DNA from: Herbaspirillum robiniae
Lineage (GTDB): Bacteria > Pseudomonadota > Gammaproteobacteria > Burkholderiales > Burkholderiaceae_D
Length of the DNA: 64,000 bases
Direction: 5' to 3'
Assembly: GCF_002213415.1 (NCBI RefSeq)
Contig: NZ_NJGU01000001.1
Span: 1,080,857 to 1,144,856, forward strand
This document shows, in pieces, positions 1 through 10,120 of the stretch (its first letter is position 1; the number at the start of each line of letters is the position of its first letter). The notes below the pieces were generated by a model. The model saw only the letters and a program-made list of their open reading frames with translations. It did no database searches and had not been told where the DNA came from. The position numbers and the translations under genes were made by a program.

Positions 1-675
1 CGCACCGCCATGCTCAACGCCCAGGCCAACCTGAAGGCGGCCGAGGCCAGCGAAGTGCAGTCGCGCGCCAATACCAAGGCCACCCTCGGCGCCCAGAAGG
101 CCAGCACCGTGCTGACCGCCGACACCACCGTCGACAACAACCCTGAAGTCGTGCTGGCCCGCGCCAAGCGCGACCAGGCCAAGCTGGACCTGGAGCGCAC
201 CGTGCTGCGTGCGCCGGTGGACGGCGTGGTGGCGCGCCGCCAGGTGCAGGTCGGCCAGCGCGTGCAGACTGGCGCCAACCTGCTCTCCGTGGTGCCGCTG
301 CAGCAGATGCACGTGGACGCCAACTTCAAGGAAGGCCAGCTGACCAAGGTCCAGATCGGCCAGCCGGTGACCATGAAGGCCGACATCTACGGCGGCTCGG
401 TGGAATACCACGGCGTGGTGACCGGCCTGTCCGGCGGCACCGGCTCGGCGTTCGCCGTGATCCCGGCGCAGAACGCCACCGGCAACTGGATCAAGGTGGT
501 GCAGCGCCTGCCGGTGCGCATCTCCATCGATCCCAAGGAACTGGCGCAGCGTCCGCTGTCGGTGGGCCTGTCGATGCTGGTGGAGATCGACACCCGCGGC
601 CAGATCCAGGCCGGCAATACGCAACAGCAGCAGAAGACCGCGCAGAACGGCGACGCCAAGGCCGCAGCGCTGTAA
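1..675 (+). CDS. emrA: EmrA/HlyD-type efflux membrane fusion protein (5' end outside window)
   Basis: This is the C-terminal part of a periplasmic adaptor that links an inner-membrane MFS drug pump to an outer-membrane channel. The frame is open from base 1, so the true start and the membrane anchor lie upstream. The visible part holds the end of the alpha-helical hairpin (Ala/Lys-rich, roughly the first 50 residues). It is followed by the lipoyl/barrel half with the typical run ERTVLRAPVDGVVARR and then the beta-barrel. The C-terminus is Gln-rich and low in complexity. The next gene starts 29 bases downstream on the same strand and encodes an EmrB-type pump, so the two form an efflux operon. 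Family assignment is confident; the substrate cannot be read from the sequence. Confidence 0.9.
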   Translation, partial: RTAMLNAQANLKAAEASEVQSRANTKATLGAQKASTVLTADTTVDNNPEVVLARAKRDQAKLDLERTVLRAPVDGVVARRQVQVGQRVQTGANLLSVVPLQQMHVDANFKEGQLTKVQIGQPVTMKADIYGGSVEYHGVVTGLSGGTGSAFAVIPAQNATGNWIKVVQRLPVRISIDPKELAQRPLSVGLSMLVEIDTRGQIQAGNTQQQQKTAQNGDAKAAAL

Positions 676-704
676 TCCGGACCTGACACAAGAAGAGGTT
701 TCCC

Positions 705-2276
705 ATGTCATCCACAGTTAGCGCAGACGCCGGCCCGCTGCCGGCCCCTCTGCCCCAGGCCGAGCCGGGCAAGCTGCAAGGCAGCCAGTTGCTCGGCGCC
801 GGCATCCTGCTGGCGGCCGCCAATTTCATCGCGGTGCTGGACACGACGATCGCCAACGTCTCGGTCTCGCACATCGCCGGGGCGCTGGGCGCCTCCACCA
901 GCCAGGGCACTTACGTCATCACCTCCTACGCGGTGGCCGAGGCCATCACGGTGCCGCTGACCGGCTGGCTGGCCAACCGCTTCGGCACGGTGCGCGTGTT
1001 CATCTCGTCCATGGTGCTGTTCGGCCTGTTCTCGGCGCTGTGCGGCCTGGCCAATTCGCTGGGCATGCTGGTGCTGTTCCGCATCCTGCAAGGCCTGGCC
1101 GGCGGCCCGCTGATGCCGCTCTCGCAAACCCTGCTGCTGCGCATCTTCCCCAAGGAGAAGGCGCCCGCCGCCATCGGCCTGTGGGCCATGACCACGCTGG
1201 TGGCGCCGATCGCAGGCCCGGTGCTGGGCGGCGTGCTGTGCGACCAGTACAGCTGGCCCTACATCTTCTGGATCAACGTGCCGGTGGCGCTGGTATGCGG
1301 CTGGCTCGGCTGGCGCATGCTCAAGCCTTTCGAGAGCAAGACCACCAAGCTGTCCATCGACCGCGTCGGCCTGTTGCTGATGATCGTGTGGGTCGCCGCG
1401 CTGCAGTACATGCTCGACGAAGGCAAGGAGAAGGACTGGTTCGCCTCCACCGAAATCGTGGTGCTGGCCGTGATCGCCGTGGTGTTCTTCATCGCATTCC
1501 TGATCTGGGAACTGACCGAGCGCAATCCGGTGGTCGACCTGCGGGTGTTCCGCCATCGCGGCTTCTCGGCCAGCGTCACCACGATCTCGCTGGCCTTCGG
1601 CGCCTTCTTCGGCTCCGTGGTGCTCACTCCCCTGTGGTTGCAGGGCTACATGGGCTACACCGCCACCTGGTCGGGCTGCGTGTCGGCGCTGACCGGGATC
1701 CTGGCGGTGATGACGGCGCCCTTCGTGGCCAAGATGTCGACCAAGGTCGACGGCCGCAAGCTGGTCTGCATCGGCGTGGTGTGGCTGGGGCTGATGACCT
1801 TCGTGCGCGCCTTCAACACCACCGACATGACGATCTTCCAGATCGGCTGGCCGCTGTTCCTGCAGGGCATCGGCATGCCGCTGTTCTTCGTGCCGCTGAC
1901 CGGCCTGGCGCTGGCCAGCGTGAACGAGGAAGAGACCGCCTCGGCCGCCGGCCTGATGAGCTTCTGCCGCACCATGTCGGGCGCCATCGCCACCTCCATC
2001 GTCAACACCAGCTGGGAAAACGACACCACCTACTTCCGCGCCGAACTGGCCGGGCTGGTGGACCGCTCCGGCGACGCCGTGAATGCCATGGCGGCCACCG
2101 GCATGACGGTCGACCAGGCTACCGGCTCGCTGGTGCAGACGGTGCAGAACCAGGCCGTGATGCTGGCCACCAACCACATCTTCATGATGGCCGCGATCTC
2201 GTTCTCGCTGGCGGCCATGGCGGTGTGGCTGGCGCCCAAGCCCAAGCGCGTGGCCGACACGTCTTCGGCGCACTAA
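705..2276 (+). CDS. emrB: DHA2-family MFS multidrug transporter EmrB
   Basis: The gene encodes a 523-residue inner-membrane drug:proton antiporter, the usual length for 14-helix DHA2 pumps. The N-terminal helix carries the family signature VLDTTIANVS. The cytoplasmic loop motif GWLANRFGTVRV follows helix 2, and GPVLGG lies in the helix 5 antiporter motif. A good ribosome binding site (AGAAGAGG at 691-698) precedes the ATG. It lies directly downstream of the adaptor gene and is followed by a strong terminator, so the operon ends here in this direction. The protein works with the upstream EmrA-like adaptor and an unseen outer-membrane channel. Confidence 0.93.
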   Translation: MSSTVSADAGPLPAPLPQAEPGKLQGSQLLGAGILLAAANFIAVLDTTIANVSVSHIAGALGASTSQGTYVITSYAVAEAITVPLTGWLANRFGTVRVFISSMVLFGLFSALCGLANSLGMLVLFRILQGLAGGPLMPLSQTLLLRIFPKEKAPAAIGLWAMTTLVAPIAGPVLGGVLCDQYSWPYIFWINVPVALVCGWLGWRMLKPFESKTTKLSIDRVGLLLMIVWVAALQYMLDEGKEKDWFASTEIVVLAVIAVVFFIAFLIWELTERNPVVDLRVFRHRGFSASVTTISLAFGAFFGSVVLTPLWLQGYMGYTATWSGCVSALTGILAVMTAPFVAKMSTKVDGRKLVCIGVVWLGLMTFVRAFNTTDMTIFQIGWPLFLQGIGMPLFFVPLTGLALASVNEEETASAAGLMSFCRTMSGAIATSIVNTSWENDTTYFRAELAGLVDRSGDAVNAMAATGMTVDQATGSLVQTVQNQAVMLATNHIFMMAAISFSLAAMAVWLAPKPKRVADTSSAH

Positions 2277-2319
2277 GCGCCCACCTTCCCCCGACAGTCC
2301 GTTCCCCTGCGGACTGGGC

Positions 2320-2350
2320 AGGCGGCCACTCCGGTGGCCGCCTGTTTTTT
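2320..2350 (+). terminator. Rho-independent terminator of the efflux operon
   Basis: A perfect 10-bp stem (AGGCGGCCAC / GTGGCCGCCT) with loop TCCG is followed by G and six T. It lies 44 bases after the emrB stop and before the start of the oxidoreductase gene. Confidence 0.93.
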
Positions 2351-2420
2351 CATGCTCCGACGGATCGCGGGCGATTTTGCTAGACTGCCCGCACCCTATG
2401 ACAGCCACGGAGACCGCACC

Positions 2421-3425
2421 ATGAGAGCCTTGCAAGCCGACGCCTTTTCCATCGCCTCGCTGAAGATCGCCGATGTCCCCAAGCCGCAACCGAAACGCGG
2501 CGACATCCTGGTGCGGGTGAAGGCTGCCAGCCTGAACTACCGCGACCTGGCCATCCTCTCCGGCAGCTACATGCCCAACCTGCAGCTGCCCTATGTGCCC
2601 TCGTCGGACGCCTGCGGCGTGGTCGAGGCGGTGGGCGAAGACGTCACCCGCTTCAAGGTCGGCGACCGCGTGGTGCCGGTCTACATCCAGGGCTGGCGCG
2701 ACGGCGCGCTGACGCCCGAGCAGCGCGCCGGCGGTTCGCTGGGCGCGCCGCTGACCGGCGTGCTGCAGGACTACGTGGTGGTGCCGGCCGAAGACGCCGT
2801 GGCCGCGCCGGCCTATCTCACCGACGCCCAGGCCAGTACCCTGCCGATCGCCGCGCTGACCGCCTGGACCTGCCTGCAGCAAGGCGGCCTGCAGCCGGGC
2901 CAGAGTGTGCTGGTGCAAGGCACCGGCGGCGTCGCGCTGTTCGCGGCGCAGTTCGCCCGCGCCGCCGGCGCACGCGTGATCGGCCTGACCTCCGGCGACG
3001 CCAAGGCGGCGCTGATGCGCGACCTGGGCGTGGACACCGTGATCAACTACAGGCAGACGCCCGAATGGGCCGGCGCGGTGCGCGAGGCCACCGGCGGGCG
3101 CGGCGTCGACATCGTGGTGGAGACCACCGGCAGCAGCCTGTCGCAGTCGCTGTCGGCGGTGCGCTTCAACGGTTTCGTCGGCGTGATCGGCTTTGTCGGC
3201 GGCATGGAGGCGCCGCTGAACATCCGCCAGCTGATCGGCCCCATGATCCGCATGCAGGGCGTGGTGGTCGGCTCGCGCGCCTCGCTCGAGGCGATGATGC
3301 GCATGATGGCCATGCACCAGATCAAGCCGCTGATCGACTCCACCTTCCCGCTCGAACGCGCCGCCGAAGGCTTCTCGCGCATGGAGCAAGGCGCCCATTC
3401 GGGCAAGATCGTGATTACTTTGTGA
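2421..3425 (+). CDS. MDR-superfamily NAD(P)-dependent alcohol dehydrogenase/quinone oxidoreductase
   Basis: The protein of 334 residues is a medium-chain dehydrogenase/reductase. The N-terminal GroES-like half includes VKAASLNYRDLAILSG. The Rossmann half starts near VLVQGTGGVALFAAQFARAAGARVIG, with the GxGGVxxF dinucleotide loop. The cysteine-rich structural zinc loop of classical alcohol dehydrogenases is missing, so it resembles the quinone oxidoreductase/zinc-independent branch. I chose the ATG at 2421 because CGGAG sits 8 bases upstream and the longer frame would start inside the preceding terminator. It has no terminator of its own before the AT-rich island that begins just after its stop. 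The substrate is unknown. Confidence 0.88.
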   Translation: MRALQADAFSIASLKIADVPKPQPKRGDILVRVKAASLNYRDLAILSGSYMPNLQLPYVPSSDACGVVEAVGEDVTRFKVGDRVVPVYIQGWRDGALTPEQRAGGSLGAPLTGVLQDYVVVPAEDAVAAPAYLTDAQASTLPIAALTAWTCLQQGGLQPGQSVLVQGTGGVALFAAQFARAAGARVIGLTSGDAKAALMRDLGVDTVINYRQTPEWAGAVREATGGRGVDIVVETTGSSLSQSLSAVRFNGFVGVIGFVGGMEAPLNIRQLIGPMIRMQGVVVGSRASLEAMMRMMAMHQIKPLIDSTFPLERAAEGFSRMEQGAHSGKIVITL

Positions 3426-3430
3426 TCAGG

Positions 3431-3436
3431 TATAGT
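3431..3436 (+). promoter_or_regulatory. Possible -10 element for the ParA-SIR2 operon
   Basis: TATAGT lies six bases after the oxidoreductase stop and 53 bases before the ParA ATG. The sequence 17 bases further upstream (ATCGTG, within the oxidoreductase gene) is a poor -35. An alternative is TTGTGA at 3420-3425 spaced 17 from AATAAA. Both are weak by eye. The ribosome binding site is AAAGGG near 3473-3478. Confidence 0.3.
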
Positions 3437-3489
3437 TACGCCAATAAAACTCTAGTCCAAAGCAAGATCTCTAAAGGGAATTCATCCGA

Positions 3490-4500
3490 ATGATCGCGTT
3501 CTGCGTATTTAACAATAAAGGGGGGGTCGGAAAAACGACCTTACTTTGCAATCTTGCTGCGTACTATGCAATGCGAGAACAAAAAAAAGTGCTCGTAGTA
3601 GACGCCGATCCCCAGTGCAATGCGACGGCCTATATGTTCAAAGAAAAAGAACTAGAAGAACTATATAGCCCGACCAGAGACGGTAAAACGATCAATCAGT
3701 TGATAACGTCTTTAAAAAAATCAAAGGGTTACTCGGATATCCCGGTAAAAAAAAGCGCAACCTTTGGAGTCGATGTTGTTCCTGGCGATCCAAGGTTTTC
3801 ACTTGCGGAAGATTTTTTAGCCAAAGACTGGTTAGATGCCACCGCCGGTGATGAAAGAGGCTTGAAGACCACATATCTGTTTCAAGCTCTTCTCAAGTGG
3901 GCGAAAGAAAAAAAATATGACTATGTTTTCTTTGATATGGGTCCATCTCTTGGCGCAATCAATCGAACAATCCTTTTGTCATGCGATTACTTCGTTCTTC
4001 CGATGTCTTCAGATATCTTTAGTTTAAGAGGTCTTCAGAATATTGAAGTATCCATCTCTACCTGGAAGAAAGGGCTAGATCGAGGCCTGACGACCTACTT
4101 CGAAGACAATCATGAAGATTTTGTGTTTGACGACCAAAGCAAACCGAATCGCGATGGCATCAAGTTCGTTGGCTATGTTACGCAACAATACACTGCAAAA
4201 ACCGTTGGCGGAAAGAAGCAGCCTGTTGATGCTTACGAGAAGATTATTCGCAGAATCGGCCCTGCGATAAAAAAGCACTTAATCGACTCGTTAAATAAAG
4301 GGGCAAAACCAATTAAGGCATACAAGCTCGGGGAAATTGCGTACTTTCATAGTTTAGTTCCTCTTGCCCAAGCAGCAAGTAAGCCCATTTTCGGATTGAA
4401 ATCCAGCGATGGTGTGGTCGGTGCACACTTCGATAAGGTAAAGCAATTTGAGGCCGTAATTAAAGAGATCGCGGACAACCTAGCAAATAACATTAAATGA
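3490..4500 (+). CDS. ParA/MinD-type deviant Walker ATPase, first gene of the AT-rich island
   Basis: The protein of 336 residues is a SIMIBI-class ATPase of the ParA family. The deviant Walker A motif NNKGGVGKTT is at residues 8-17, with the signature lysine K10 and the P-loop lysine K15. Walker A-prime VLVVDADPQCNAT lies at 34-46 and Walker B YVFFDMGPSLG at 145-155. Near the C-terminus AQAASKPIFGL (about 294-304) matches ParA proteins. There is no helix-turn-helix domain and no ParB or centromere partner nearby, so chromosome or plasmid segregation is unlikely. Base composition differs sharply from the neighbours: 22 of 60 bases are G or C at 3901-3960, against 43 of 60 in mutS at 7561-7620. 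Its stop overlaps the SIR2 start as ATGA, so the two are translationally coupled. The role is unknown; I infer a sensor or regulator for the SIR2 partner. Confidence 0.88.
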   Translation: MIAFCVFNNKGGVGKTTLLCNLAAYYAMREQKKVLVVDADPQCNATAYMFKEKELEELYSPTRDGKTINQLITSLKKSKGYSDIPVKKSATFGVDVVPGDPRFSLAEDFLAKDWLDATAGDERGLKTTYLFQALLKWAKEKKYDYVFFDMGPSLGAINRTILLSCDYFVLPMSSDIFSLRGLQNIEVSISTWKKGLDRGLTTYFEDNHEDFVFDDQSKPNRDGIKFVGYVTQQYTAKTVGGKKQPVDAYEKIIRRIGPAIKKHLIDSLNKGAKPIKAYKLGEIAYFHSLVPLAQAASKPIFGLKSSDGVVGAHFDKVKQFEAVIKEIADNLANNIK

Positions 4501-5378
4501 TTATCTGGCCTCGCGAACTTGTCCGCGAAATTGCACGCAGACGATGTGTACTATTTTTTGGCGCAGGAATTTCGATGAATTCTGTCGGAAAAGACGGAAA
4601 GACTCGCCCTCCAGGGTGGGGGGAATTTCTCTTGCACGCGATTGATCAAATTCCAAACATTTCGCGCAAGTTACGGAAGGATATCAAAAGCCTTATCGAT
4701 CGAACTGACTATCTCACTGCCGCCGAAGTGATCAGAACCGAATTGAAGCCAGATGGCTTCAAAGCGCTAGTAAAGGAAGCGTTTCACTCGCCTGATTTTC
4801 AGCCTGCAACAATACATAGCCATCTGTACAAATTAGATTTGCGCATAGCGATCACTCCGAATTTCGATGGCATCTACGAAGCCGCTGCTGGGCAACGAGG
4901 GGCCGGGGCGATTACCGTAAAAAATTACTATGAAGATGACATTGCTGAAGCGCTTCGCCGAAATGAAACAGTTTTAATCAAGAGCCACGGCTCCGTATCT
5001 TCTGCCAACAAGCTCATTTTTACTCGAAGTGACTACGCCAAGGCTCGAAATCAACATGGGCAATTTTATGAGCTAATAGATGCGCTCTTGCGTACACATA
5101 CTTTCATATTTGTCGGCTGTGGAATGGATGATCCAGATATTCGCTCTCTGCTAGAAAACTATTGCTATCGTCATCCATCAGCACAAAATCACTACTTCAT
5201 CACGGCGAGCAATAATTACAACAAAGAAATTAAGAAAGTCTTAAGTGAATCTCTCAAAATTAACATTCTTGAATATGCGTACACGAAAGATCATTCAAAC
5301 CTAACAAAGTCTCTGGAGCAGTTGATTAAGACTTTGGAGCTAGAGCGCAAAGAAGTCGGAGAGCGACAACTTTGGTAA
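4497..5378 (+). CDS. SIR2-family (NADase-like) protein, second gene of the AT-rich island
   Basis: The 293-residue protein is a bacterial SIR2-like domain of the type found in defence systems. It has the NAD-binding loop LFFGAGIS (19-26), [10 protein letters not shown] (119-128) with the Asn-x-Asp pair N122/D124, KSHGSV (162-167) with the likely catalytic H164, and the late motif [11 protein letters not shown] (205-215). These residues match the Asn/His pair used for NAD hydrolysis in SIR2 effectors. The zinc-binding cysteines of true protein deacetylases are not apparent. No membrane segment or second domain is seen. The start overlaps the ParA stop by ATGA and has no ribosome binding site, implying coupled translation. 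It is AT-rich like its partner (24 of 60 G or C at 5161-5220). I infer NAD-depleting activity controlled by the ATPase. Confidence 0.87.
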   Translation: MIIWPRELVREIARRRCVLFFGAGISMNSVGKDGKTRPPGWGEFLLHAIDQIPNISRKLRKDIKSLIDRTDYLTAAEVIRTELKPDGFKALVKEAFHSPDFQPATIHSHLYKLDLRIAITPNFDGIYEAAAGQRGAGAITVKNYYEDDIAEALRRNETVLIKSHGSVSSANKLIFTRSDYAKARNQHGQFYELIDALLRTHTFIFVGCGMDDPDIRSLLENYCYRHPSAQNHYFITASNNYNKEIKKVLSESLKINILEYAYTKDHSNLTKSLEQLIKTLELERKEVGERQLW

Positions 5379-5430
5379 GGAAGGAAGATCACCCTCAGTG
5401 AGCCCACTGGTTTGGCGTAATCATTGCGCG

Positions 5431-5472
5431 TACAATCCCACCTCAAGCATGCGGACCCCGGTCCGCATTTTT
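5431..5472 (+). promoter_or_regulatory. -10-like box and hairpin with T-run between the island and mutS
   Basis: TACAAT at 5431-5436 resembles a -10 box for mutS, but no good -35 is seen (TTGGCG at 5412-5417 is only 13 bases away). Just downstream, ATGCGGAC (5449-5456) pairs perfectly with GTCCGCAT (5461-5468) over loop CCCG and is followed by a T-run. It may be the terminator of the upstream transcription unit, or a leader hairpin if mutS starts at the -10 box. The rest of 5379-5616 is GC-rich, without a gene I can support. Confidence 0.5.
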
Positions 5473-5616
5473 GATTTATGGCGCGCCCCGCGCGCAGCCG
5501 GTCTACCCTGCCGCCAGCCATGGCCCGTGCGCATCTCGGCGCCACAGCGCGCGCGGCAAAGCAATCCCGAACAAGCACCACCGGCCCAAGGCCAGGATCA
5601 CGACAACGACAGCCTG

Positions 5617-8319
<2,703 letters not shown>

Positions 8320-8379
8320 AAACCGGGCACCCCGGCAACCGCGCGCCGCCATGACCATTCCCGACGAGGCAGCCACACG

Positions 8380-9306
8380 ATGAGACGTATCCTGCTGACC
8401 GCCCTGCTAGCCTGCGCCGCCTGCCTGACGGCGCTGCCGGCGTCGGCGGCGCCGCAGGATTTCGCGTTCGGCATGATCAGCCACGCCTTCGCCGGCGGCA
8501 ACGGCGAGGAGGTGCTGCGCAAGGCCATCGCCGAAACCGATGCCGACAACCTGGCCTTCGTCGTGGTCAACGGCGTGAAGTCAGCCTCCGAGCCGTGCGA
8601 CGACGCGCTTTACAGCCAGCGTCACGAGATCCTCTCGCAGGCGCAGAACGGCGTCTTCATGTCCATGGCGGCGGCCGACTGGATCACCTGCCGCGACCGC
8701 GAGCAGCGCTCCGACGCCATCGAGCGGCTGGCGCGCATGCGCGAGCTGTTCCATTCCGGCGAATTCTCCATGGGCGCGAGCCGCCTGCCGCTGCTGCGCC
8801 AGTCGCTCACGCCCAAGTTCCGCAGCTATGCCGAGAACACCCGCTGGGAAGTCGGCAACGTGCTGTTCGCCACCGTCAACCTGCCGGCCGGCAACAACCA
8901 CTTCCTGCTCGACGGCGGGCGCAACAGCGAGTTCGAAGACCGCCTGATCGCCAACCGCAACTGGCTGCAGCACCTGTTCGCCTACGGCGCGCTGAAGAAG
9001 GTCTCGGCCATCGTCTTCTTCAGCGACGGCAATCCCTTCGGCCCGCCGCCCAAGCGCTCCTTCTTCCGCACCCAGCGCGACGGCTTCTCCGAGACGCGCC
9101 GCGCGTTCTCCGACCTGGCCGCCAGGTTCCAGGGCCGGGTGCTGGTGGTGCACGGCGAGACCGCGAAGAGCAAGGCGCCGCCGCGCATCCTGTGGACCGG
9201 CAACCTCGGCAGCGTGGGCGCGGGCGAACGCTGGCTGAAGGTGGTGGTGGACGATCACCTGCCGCAGCTGTTCGCGGTGGCCGATGCCGACGGCGAGCGG
9301 CGCTGA
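8380..9306 (+). CDS. Exported protein of unknown function, possibly a degenerate calcineurin-like fold
   Basis: The 308-residue protein has a clear signal peptide (MRRILLTALLACAACLTALPASA, predicted cut near residue 23). I do not recognise a characterised family. The order of elements (DFAFGMISHAF near the N-terminus, LAFVVVNGVKSASEPCDDALY, ASRLPLLRQSL, VGNVLFATVNLP, KVSAIVFFSDGNPFGP, VLVVHGETA) recalls a calcineurin-like phosphoesterase. However, the metal-binding D-x-H and GNH[ED] motifs are absent, so catalysis of that type is doubtful. ATG 8380 has GACGAGG upstream. It is read in the same direction as mutS, 60 bases after it, and ends at a bidirectional terminator. Confidence 0.75.
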   Translation: MRRILLTALLACAACLTALPASAAPQDFAFGMISHAFAGGNGEEVLRKAIAETDADNLAFVVVNGVKSASEPCDDALYSQRHEILSQAQNGVFMSMAAADWITCRDREQRSDAIERLARMRELFHSGEFSMGASRLPLLRQSLTPKFRSYAENTRWEVGNVLFATVNLPAGNNHFLLDGGRNSEFEDRLIANRNWLQHLFAYGALKKVSAIVFFSDGNPFGPPPKRSFFRTQRDGFSETRRAFSDLAARFQGRVLVVHGETAKSKAPPRILWTGNLGSVGAGERWLKVVVDDHLPQLFAVADADGERR

Positions 9307-9336
9307 AACCCGCGCCTGATCCTGGCAGCAGAAACA

Positions 9337-9367
9337 AAAACGCCCGCGATTGCGGGCGTTTTCTTTT
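9337..9367. terminator. Bidirectional terminator between convergent genes
   Basis: An 11-bp stem AAAACGCCCGC / GCGGGCGTTTT with loop GATT has T-rich tails in both directions. It sits between the exported-protein gene and the convergent slyD gene. Confidence 0.92.
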
Positions 9368-9385
9368 GCGGCGGATGCGGCAGGA

Positions 9386-9928
9386 TCAGTTCAGCGGCTG
9401 GCTGCGGAAGTGGTCGCCGTCCTCGCCCTCATCTTCATCGTGGTGATGATGATGGTGGCCGTGCGGGCCGTGCACGTGGCCGTGCGAGATCTCTTCTTCC
9501 GAGGCTTCGCGCACTTCGGCCACCGACAGCTCGAAGCGCAGCGCGATGCCGGCCAGCGGATGGTTGCCGTCGAGGACAGCCTTGCCGTCGGCGACTTCGG
9601 TGACGGTGAAGATGACGGTGTCGTGGCTTTCGTCGTCAGGCGAGCCTTCGAACTGCATGCCCACTTCGATGGGCTGCGGCAGGCGCGAGACCGGCTCGAT
9701 CTTGACCAGCTCGGAGTCGTATTCGCCGAAGGCGTCTTCCGGCTCGACCTGGATGGTGGTCTGGTAGCCGGCTTCCTTGCCGTCCAGCGCTTCTTCGATC
9801 TTGGGCAGGGTGTTCTGGTAGCCGCCGTGCAGATAAACCATCGGCTCGCTGCTTTGCTCGATCAGGTTGTTCTGCGCATCCGACAATTTGTAGTTCACGG
9901 AGACTACGGTGTTTTTTGCGATCTTCAT
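9386..9928 (-). CDS. slyD: FKBP-type peptidyl-prolyl isomerase SlyD
   Basis: The 180-residue cytoplasmic protein has the SlyD layout. The split FKBP domain opens with MKIAKNTVVSVNYKLSDAQ and runs to LSVAEVREAS. The insert-in-flap chaperone domain includes EPEDAFGEYDSELV. A metal-binding tail follows, with GHVHGPHGHHHHHH and an Asp/Glu cluster. The family catalyses prolyl cis-trans isomerisation, acts as a chaperone and delivers nickel for hydrogenase maturation. The tail ends with a short FRSQPLN segment. It is convergent with the upstream gene and divergent from the hydroxylase gene; no partner genes for nickel enzymes are nearby. Confidence 0.93.
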   Translation of the reverse strand: MKIAKNTVVSVNYKLSDAQNNLIEQSSEPMVYLHGGYQNTLPKIEEALDGKEAGYQTTIQVEPEDAFGEYDSELVKIEPVSRLPQPIEVGMQFEGSPDDESHDTVIFTVTEVADGKAVLDGNHPLAGIALRFELSVAEVREASEEEISHGHVHGPHGHHHHHHDEDEGEDGDHFRSQPLN

Positions 9929-10107
9929 CGTATGGGGTCCTTTGCTATCGGTATATGCTGCCGAGGCAGCCGGGTGTGGGGCTCAAGAGCATTCCCCCTT
10001 GCCATTCCCGCGCGGCAAGGACTCTTTTTCTTCAGCAAACTGAAAGCGCGATTATACCTGCATCAAACTTCGCCGCCTTTGCGCAGCTTCAAGCGCAGCG
10101 GCGCGCC

Positions 10108-10113
10108 TATAAT
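10108..10113 (+). promoter_or_regulatory. Consensus -10 box that would give a leaderless hydroxylase mRNA
   Basis: TATAAT at 10108-10113 ends 7 bases before ATG 10121, so transcription from it would start at or just before that ATG. No Shine-Dalgarno sequence is present. The -35 region 17 bases upstream (AGCTTC) is poor, so this is a suggestion only. Confidence 0.4.
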
Positions 10114-10120
10114 GGCGGGC

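Noticed and set aside
708..3398. Very long open frame on the minus strand opposite emrB and the oxidoreductase
   Set aside because: His/Gly/Gln/Arg-rich translation without domains, typical of an antisense shadow of GC-rich codons; no ribosome binding site.
3490..4500. ParA as a plasmid or chromosome partition gene
   Set aside because: No ParB, no parS-like repeats and no replication genes; the tight pairing is with a SIR2 gene.
5398..5616. 73-codon N-terminal extension of MutS
   Set aside because: No similarity to the MutS family and it includes a terminator-like hairpin; the known N-terminus begins at the ATG 5617.
9350..10120. Upstream extension of the hydroxylase frame
   Set aside because: It runs antisense through slyD, lacks homology and contains the intergenic promoter region.
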